A program made the position numbers and the translations under genes. From NCBI GenBank assembly GCA_030728325.1, contig JANQZT010000010.1, positions 9,415-46,924 on the forward strand: DNA of 37,510 nucleotides. The letters run 5' to 3'. The notes below the pieces were generated by a model. That model worked only from the letters and a program-made list of their open reading frames with translations, made no database searches and was not told where the DNA came from. The DNA is from Pontimonas sp. (GTDB lineage Bacteria; Actinomycetota; Actinomycetes; Actinomycetales; Microbacteriaceae). Positions 33,143 to 37,510 of the stretch are shown here, piece after piece (within the stretch, counting starts at the first letter, position 1; the number at the start of each line of letters is the position of its first letter).

Positions 33143-34042
33143 TTAGAGGCCAGCTCGCTCAGGTTGAGAGCGCCGGAGCGCCCTCTCCACCGCAATCAAC
33201 AGGACAACGAGGAGGAACCCTCCCAGAGCTAAACCTCCGACAACAAGCACATCACCCTCAGGTGCGAGAAGCTCTCCTCCATCACCCTGCCATGGCCACA
33301 ATGCTCGAAGAGAACCCACCATCAACCCCGTCATGATGGCAAGGGTGATGCTCGAGTGGTTTGCCAGCAACCATTGGAGCGCTGTCACAAAAACGCCGAG
33401 CCCGAAGATTGCACCAAGAACAAATACTCCGAGGTAGGCATAGTCTCGGTCGTTCACCGCGGACAGCGTCGGTTCATACATCCCTAATGTCAACAAGAGA
33501 TATGACCCGGAGACACCAGGAAGCACCAGAGCGCAGACGGCGAGGGCAGCTGCAGGGGCAACCCACAGGAGAGAATCGCTGGGCACTGTTGCTCCAGGTA
33601 AACCAAGAGCGACAAAGACCAGAGCGGAGCTTGCGAGTGCCGCAAGCCCCAAAAGCCAAGACCACCCAGACCCCACCATCTGAATGGGCACCCACAATGA
33701 CGCGAGTATGAGGCCCGCAAAGACTGCCCGGGTGTGGATCGGATAGTTCTCCAACACTGGCTCGAGAAACCAGGCGCCGAGGAAGATTCCTGTCACCATG
33801 CCCAAAGCCACAGGAAGAACCACGGGCCAGGAGACCTGCCGCCACGGCCCTCGCATCGCCGCAGGACCAGAGCGAACACCAGAGAGCACGACCTGTACCA
33901 AGCTTGCCGCCGAGCGGATGAGAGCGCGATACACCCCGACTATGAGGGCGATCGTGCCACCACTCACGCCCGGCACAATCTCGGCAAGCCCAATAAGAAA
34001 GCCCCGAATCGCATTAAGCACGGCGCCGACAAAGTTTGTCAT
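33143..34042 (-). CDS. DUF368 membrane protein, PopT-type polyprenyl-phosphate translocase
   Basis: Polytopic membrane protein of about 299 aa. The N terminus has the DUF368 signature GFLIGLAEIVPGVSGGTIALIVG, and a second related motif lies in the middle (LPGVSGSYLLLTLGMYEP), consistent with an inverted internal repeat. DUF368 proteins (PopT) and DedA proteins (UptA) are known to return undecaprenyl phosphate to the inner leaflet of the membrane, feeding MraY and other lipid-linked pathways. It thus links to the dcw genes, though it lies 19 kb away. The track start is a TTG; ATG 34042 has GGAAAGGGAAG upstream. The SDR gene follows after 10 bp. Confidence 0.9.
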   Translation of the reverse strand: MTNFVGAVLNAIRGFLIGLAEIVPGVSGGTIALIVGVYRALIRSAASLVQVVLSGVRSGPAAMRGPWRQVSWPVVLPVALGMVTGIFLGAWFLEPVLENYPIHTRAVFAGLILASLWVPIQMVGSGWSWLLGLAALASSALVFVALGLPGATVPSDSLLWVAPAAALAVCALVLPGVSGSYLLLTLGMYEPTLSAVNDRDYAYLGVFVLGAIFGLGVFVTALQWLLANHSSITLAIMTGLMVGSLRALWPWQGDGGELLAPEGDVLVVGGLALGGFLLVVLLIAVERALRRSQPERAGL

Positions 34043-34116
34043 CAAGACTTCCCTTTCCTATGGCACCCGCTGAGTACTGCTTGGAGAGTAACGAAGTGGC
34101 GTGCTCGGAGAGGTAA

Positions 34117-34233
34117 CTACTCGCCGAGAAGGTCAATTATTTGGGGTCCGGCCACAATGACAACTGCGAGCAGAGCCACAACCCATCCCACGATGCGCCA
34201 GGCTCGGACACGCTTGTCGTTCTCCTCAGCCAT
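34117..34233 (-). CDS. 38-aa single-span membrane protein (not in ORF track)
   Basis: Minus-strand translation from ATG 34233 gives a charged head (MAEENDKRVRAWR), one hydrophobic helix (IVGWVVALLAVVIVAG) and the tail PQIIDLLGE before TAG. Positive charges before the helix suggest an N-in orientation. A weak G-rich stretch (TGGGGCG) sits before the start. It lies 75 bp upstream of the DUF368 gene on the same strand. Its short length makes it uncertain, but the topology is too regular for random sequence. The function is unknown. Confidence 0.6.
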   Translation of the reverse strand: MAEENDKRVRAWRIVGWVVALLAVVIVAGPQIIDLLGE

Positions 34234-34368
34234 CGCCCCAGTGTATTCGGGGACGAAGCATCTCGGCGTGCGCACCGAGAAACAAGGTATCGATTGGTGC
34301 CTCGGATCTGGTGGGCACGGAAAGACCAGTTAAGCCAACGAACCACTGAGCTACTACGCTCGGGGGCC

Positions 34369-34797
34369 ATGAGCAACTACAGCGTGACCAACATTGGGCC
34401 CCTGGATTCTTGGCGTGATCACTTTGGGGGATTTGTACCCGCCACCACTCGAACAGGCAGGCGTGTCGTTGACCATGAGCTCGACGGAGACGTTATTGGT
34501 ATCTCCGCCACGGCATATGAACCGGGCGAGCAAGCTGGTTACTGGCACAGCCACTCGGAAATCGACGAGGTATACCTGTTTCTCGAAGGCGAAGGGCAGA
34601 TGGGCCTTGACGACGAGGTCATCGATGTCCACCCTGGAACTGTCGTTCAGGTTGGAACCGGAGTGATGCGGACCTGGCGGTGCAAACCCGATAGCCCCAC
34701 TCAATTACGGTGGCTCTGCATTCGGGCTGGAGTTATACCCCTGCCCGCCATCCCTGATGATGCAGTTCCGATTACTGACATCCCTATGCCGTGGTAG
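34369..34797 (+). CDS. Cupin domain protein
   Basis: The track ORF starts at 34141, but the ATG at 34369 gives a natural 142-aa protein (MSNYSVTNIG). It has a single cupin barrel: motif one is the stretch YWHSHSEIDEVYLFLEGEG, with histidines and a glutamate as metal ligands; motif two is HPGTVVQVGTGVMRTW. The C-terminus ends PITDIPMPW. Such proteins are often sugar isomerases, dioxygenases or small-molecule binders. The next genes encode a FucU-type mutarotase and an AGE-type isomerase, so a role in the same sugar pathway is likely but the substrate is unknown. Confidence 0.85.
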   Translation: MSNYSVTNIGPLDSWRDHFGGFVPATTRTGRRVVDHELDGDVIGISATAYEPGEQAGYWHSHSEIDEVYLFLEGEGQMGLDDEVIDVHPGTVVQVGTGVMRTWRCKPDSPTQLRWLCIRAGVIPLPAIPDDAVPITDIPMPW

Positions 34798-34830
34798 CGA
34801 GTTCTTGGCGCGCCTAGCGCTACCGGGGCT

Positions 34831-34839
34831 TGCTATCGT
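34831..34839 (+). promoter_or_regulatory. Possible extended -10 element before fucU-like gene
   Basis: TGCTATCGT (TGn plus TATCGT) lies about 75 bp upstream of the ATG at 34915, within the 117-bp gap after the cupin gene. No good -35 was found. The gap could let the two-gene mutarotase/isomerase unit be transcribed separately. Confidence 0.3.
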
Positions 34840-34914
34840 GAAGTCTCAATCGCACCAAGCCGCGGTGTCAGGCAGGCAGGACTGACGTGTCTGGCTAACC
34901 CATAAGGAGAGCGC

Positions 34915-35337
34915 ATGTTGAAGAACATTGATCCAGTGTTGACCGGAGCGCTTCTCAAAGCGCTGGACGAAATGGGACACGGGGAGAAACTTGCTCTGGT
35001 CGACAGGAACTATCCGAGCAAGAGTTCCGGGGCTCAAGTTATCCATCTTGGTGAAATTGGAATCGTCCGGGCAGCCGAAGCGGTGTTTGGGGTATTTCCC
35101 CTCGATTCGTTCATTGACAAGCCGCTGTTGCGAATGGAGGCGGATGACCGCTCCCCTGCAACTCCCACCCACGAGGGGGTGTTAGAGGTAGCAGCACGAC
35201 ATCACCCCAAGCCCCTGGAATTCCAGCTCATCCCTCGACCTGATTTTTATGAGGAAGCGACAAGCTGCCTACTCATTGTCCAGTGCCTAGAGAACGCTCC
35301 CTATAGCTGCTTTATTGCCCAAAAGGGCACGGTCTGA
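34915..35337 (+). CDS. RbsD/FucU family sugar mutarotase
   Basis: A 140-aa member of the RbsD/FucU fold, which speeds anomer exchange of sugars such as fucose or ribose. The N terminus MLKNIDPVLTGALLKAL and the EMGHGEKLALVDRNYP segment (with the family His and Asp) are diagnostic, and the C-terminal part has a Tyr-rich region with RPDFYEEA. A strong ribosome binding site (AAGGAGA) precedes the ATG. It is followed after 5 bp by the AGE-type isomerase gene. Length and motifs look closer to FucU than RbsD, but the sugar is not certain. Confidence 0.9.
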   Translation: MLKNIDPVLTGALLKALDEMGHGEKLALVDRNYPSKSSGAQVIHLGEIGIVRAAEAVFGVFPLDSFIDKPLLRMEADDRSPATPTHEGVLEVAARHHPKPLEFQLIPRPDFYEEATSCLLIVQCLENAPYSCFIAQKGTV

Positions 35338-35342
35338 GTGGG

Positions 35343-36563
35343 ATGACACCTCCTGCCGACGGAATGAATCTTGACGGAGTCACGAGGCTTATCGATTTTG
35401 CGAAGCAGTCGGCTCTGACCACCACAGGATTTGGCCATCTCGACAATCGAGGCGACGTCGATTCTTCTCTTCCCCCGTCACTCATGATCACGGCTCGGAT
35501 GACCTTCAGCTTCTCTATCGCGGCTGAGCTGGGATTCGACGAGTGCGCCACTCTCGCCGCACGAGGCATTGGCTCTTTGGCCCATGACTTCTTTGATCCA
35601 ACACACGGCGGCTTCGTGAGCGTACCCGCATCTCACCCCGGTGATGGGACAAAAAGTGCCTACGACACCACGTTTGTGCTTCTGGCCGCCTCGACCGCTC
35701 ACGCCATTGGGGTCACGGGTGCTGACCAGGTTCTGGACCGCGCACTCGATGCACTCTTCACACACTTTTGGAGAGAGGACCTTGGTATTTTCGCGAACTC
35801 GTTCAACCAAGACTTCTCGGTTGCAGAGCCCTATCTTGGCGCCAATGCAAACATGCATGCCGTGGAAGCACTGATAGCCGCAAGTACTGCCCTGAGAGAC
35901 AGCTCTCTCATGGCACACGCACTCAGGATTAGCGACTTCATGGTGAATCAGCAGGCCCGAGAGTCCGAGTGGATGATGCCGGAGCATTTCACTCCGCTCG
36001 GCGAGCCACACCCAGCCTTCAATGCCGAGAACCCCGCCGATGAATTTCGGCCCTATGGTGTCACCATTGGTCACCTTTTTGAGTGGTCACGCCTTCTCCT
36101 CGAGCTGCACCACAGCGGGATCGACAACGCACACTGGATACCCGAAGCGGCGATTAACCTCTACAACACAGCCAAGGAAGTCGGCTGGGCCGCTGACGGC
36201 GCAGAAGGCTTCGTCTACACCGTGGATTGGGAAGGTCAACCAGTTGTTCGAGATCGGATGATGTGGGTGGTTGCAGAGGCCATCAGCGCTGCCGCCCAGA
36301 TCGAGCAGAGCAACCTCCTCGAGACAGCACAGGGTGACGTAGCAGCATGGACCGCTCATCTGGCAACGATGTTTGAGGACACAGAACACGGCAGTTGGCA
36401 TCACCAACTGGATGCCGAGGGCAAACCCTCGTCAACAATTGCCCGGGGAAAGCCCGATGCCTACCACCTTCTGCAGGCACTCCTGATCCCCCAGCTCCCC
36501 CTGGGATGCGGGCTCCTCGATCGCATCCACCAGAACCAGTCACGCACTTCTGAGAACCCCTAG
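35343..36563 (+). CDS. AGE family epimerase/isomerase (YihS/mannose isomerase-like)
   Basis: A 406-aa (alpha/alpha)6-barrel enzyme. Residues that match catalytic positions in YihS and mannose isomerases are present: R52 (ARMTFSFSIA), H172 (NANMHAVEA), H244 (YGVTIGHLFEWSR) and H375 (ARGKPDAYHLLQA). This subfamily converts aldoses to ketoses (mannose to fructose, or sulfoquinovose to sulfofructose) rather than epimerising N-acylglucosamine. No sulfoquinovose-specific partner (kinase, aldolase, YihQ) is in view, so a hexose such as mannose is the simpler reading. It is co-directional with the mutarotase; ABC transporter genes converge on it. Confidence 0.9.
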   Translation: MTPPADGMNLDGVTRLIDFAKQSALTTTGFGHLDNRGDVDSSLPPSLMITARMTFSFSIAAELGFDECATLAARGIGSLAHDFFDPTHGGFVSVPASHPGDGTKSAYDTTFVLLAASTAHAIGVTGADQVLDRALDALFTHFWREDLGIFANSFNQDFSVAEPYLGANANMHAVEALIAASTALRDSSLMAHALRISDFMVNQQARESEWMMPEHFTPLGEPHPAFNAENPADEFRPYGVTIGHLFEWSRLLLELHHSGIDNAHWIPEAAINLYNTAKEVGWAADGAEGFVYTVDWEGQPVVRDRMMWVVAEAISAAAQIEQSNLLETAQGDVAAWTAHLATMFEDTEHGSWHHQLDAEGKPSSTIARGKPDAYHLLQALLIPQLPLGCGLLDRIHQNQSRTSENP

Positions 36564-36573
36564 AGGTTCTCAG
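36550..36573. terminator. Bidirectional terminator-like palindrome at the AGE stop codon
   Basis: CTGAGAACC and GGTTCTCAG form a perfect 9-bp stem around a 6-base loop that contains the AGE stop codon. The ABC ATPase gene ends 22 bp further on the opposite strand. It is placed to separate the two convergent transcripts. No long T-run is seen. Confidence 0.7.
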
Positions 36574-36594
36574 TACAACGAGCTAGCACTCTCC

Positions 36595-37383
36595 TTAGAT
36601 GGGAGACAGCTGCTGTTCGGTATCGGGAAGATCGATGGCACCGGTCATCAGACCCACCGAGTCATTCATCGACGCGGACTTGGGTGTGACCACGGCAGCC
36701 CGCTTTCCAAGTCTTTGCACGTGGATTCTGTCGGCGACCTCATACACCTGTGGCATGTTGTGAGAAATCAGCACCACTGTCAGACCGCGATCCTTGAGGT
36801 CCTTGATCAAGTCGAGGACCTTCGCCGATTCGCGCACTCCCAGAGCAGCAGTCGGCTCGTCAAGAATGATGACCTGGCTTCCGAACGCCGCCGCACGAGC
36901 CACCGAGACAGCTTGGCGCTGACCACCGGAGAGCGTCTCTACGGCCTGGGTGATGTCTTGAAGCGTGCTGATTCCCAAGCTCTCCAGGTGCTCCGCTGCT
37001 TTCCGGCGCATCCCCTTCTTATCGAGCTGACGAAAAACGGATCCCATGAAGCCCTTTTTGCGCTCTTCTCTGCCCAAAAAGAGGTTTGACGCAATGTCAA
37101 GTGCTGGGGCAACCGCGAGAGTCTGAAACACTGTTTCGACTCCGTGGCGTCTCGCGTCCTGAGTGCTCTGAAAGACGACCTCTTCACCATTGACCCACAT
37201 CTGACCTTCGTCAGGGGTGTGGGCCCCGGCGAAACACTTGATGAGGCTTGACTTACCAGCACCGTTGTCGCCAATGACAGCCAACACCTCGCCGGGAAAG
37301 AGATCGAAATCCGTTCCATTCAGGGCTGTGACGCTACCAAAGCGCTTTACGAGGCCACGCGCCTTAACAATGGGCTCCGTCAT
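36595..37383 (-). CDS. Sugar ABC transporter ATP-binding protein (CUT2/FrcA type)
   Basis: A 262-aa ATPase with a single nucleotide-binding domain. Walker A is GDNGAGKSS, the Q-loop is VFQTLAVAP, the signature is LSGGQRQAVSVARAA, and Walker B is VIILDEPTAAL with VLISHNMPQVYEVADRI (H-loop). The FRQ and GREERKKGFMG-type inserts fit the FrcA-like group, which has one domain rather than the duplicated domains of RbsA/XylG. It energises import of a monosaccharide. It overlaps the permease stop (ATGA). The sugar is unknown; the nearby isomerase and mutarotase genes suggest a hexose. Confidence 0.93.
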   Translation of the reverse strand: MTEPIVKARGLVKRFGSVTALNGTDFDLFPGEVLAVIGDNGAGKSSLIKCFAGAHTPDEGQMWVNGEEVVFQSTQDARRHGVETVFQTLAVAPALDIASNLFLGREERKKGFMGSVFRQLDKKGMRRKAAEHLESLGISTLQDITQAVETLSGGQRQAVSVARAAAFGSQVIILDEPTAALGVRESAKVLDLIKDLKDRGLTVVLISHNMPQVYEVADRIHVQRLGKRAAVVTPKSASMNDSVGLMTGAIDLPDTEQQLSPI

Positions 37384-37510
37384 ACTTTCACCTTTCTAAT
37401 CCACTGATCGATTCCGACAGCGACAATGACCAAAATTCCAATGGAAGCGGTCCGGTATGCCTGGTCAACTCCCGCGAGAGACAAGCCCATCTCGACGGCC
37501 ACAACGATCA
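37380..37510 (-). CDS. Sugar ABC transporter permease, C-terminal end (runs off window)
   Basis: Only the last 43 or so residues are inside the window. The translation VVAVEMGLSLAGVDQAYRTASIGILVIVAVGIDQW, then a basic tail RKVKV and TGA, resembles the last helices of RbsC/FrcC-type permeases (a small amphipathic segment, a hydrophobic helix and a short basic end). The stop overlaps the ATPase start as ATGA. The rest of the gene and the substrate-binding protein lie beyond the window. Confidence 0.85.
   Translation of the reverse strand, partial: IVVAVEMGLSLAGVDQAYRTASIGILVIVAVGIDQWIRKVKV

Noticed and set aside
34300-34369. tRNA-like 5' segment on the minus strand (GTAGCTCAGTGGTT) ahead of the cupin gene
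   Set aside because: The D-arm-like string is striking, but no T-loop (TTCNANNC) or pairing acceptor stem could be found, so it is not an intact tRNA; it may be chance or an old remnant.

Overview
The window is a gene-dense, moderately high-GC actinobacterial chromosome segment. I infer a small-genome member of Microbacteriales/Microbacteriaceae. The reasons are a dcw cluster without ftsA, a PknL / Rv2175c / class II DAHP synthase / PlsC neighbourhood, a GarA-type FHA gene next to FtsR and a second MerR gene, pyruvate carboxylase, DUF3040, frequent GTG starts, several leaderless-looking promoters, and very tight packing with shared start and stop codons. The genus cannot be fixed from the sequence alone.

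Region 1 (1-14.5 kb, minus strand) is the division and cell-wall (dcw) cluster. In transcription order it reads mraZ, rsmH, ftsL-like, ftsI, murE, murF-like, mraY, murD-like, ftsW, murG, murC, ftsQ, ftsZ and a partial yggS. Four 10-bp MraZ-type boxes precede mraZ. The order is canonical, but two of the four Mur ligases are eroded. The MurD-like protein (334 aa) has lost the P-loop, the central catalytic motifs and the whole C-terminal domain. The MurF-like protein (215 aa) keeps only the tail of the central domain and a C-terminal domain without its usual motif. Both are uninterrupted and keep translationally coupled junctions. MurC looks normal. MurE keeps its ATP-site residues but has altered signature motifs. 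MraY, MurG, FtsW and FtsI look intact. This is the most unusual feature of the window.

Region 2 (14.6-24 kb) holds a DUF3040 membrane protein, a polyprenyl diphosphate synthase, an Rv2175c-type DNA-binding protein, a LysM/transglycosylase-like wall protein, a four-PASTA Ser/Thr kinase (PknL type), class II DAHP synthase, PlsC-type acyltransferase, a ROK sugar kinase, peptide deformylase and a MinD/ParA-like ATPase. Region 3 (25-32.4 kb) has pyruvate carboxylase, a divergent orphan ParA, two MerR regulators, the FHA protein, a CDP-alcohol phosphatidyltransferase and an LRV/HEAT-like repeat protein.

Region 4 (32.4-37.5 kb) has a short-chain dehydrogenase, a DUF368 (PopT-type) polyprenyl-phosphate translocase, a 38-aa membrane ORF, and a probable sugar-use locus: cupin, RbsD/FucU mutarotase, AGE/YihS-type isomerase, and a convergent sugar ABC transporter (ATPase plus partial permease).

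Four of the five convergent gene junctions share a 4-bp CTAG/TTAG/TTAA in which both stop codons overlap. No rRNA, intact tRNA, insertion sequence, phage gene or CRISPR array was seen. No gene-free stretch exceeds about 300 bp.
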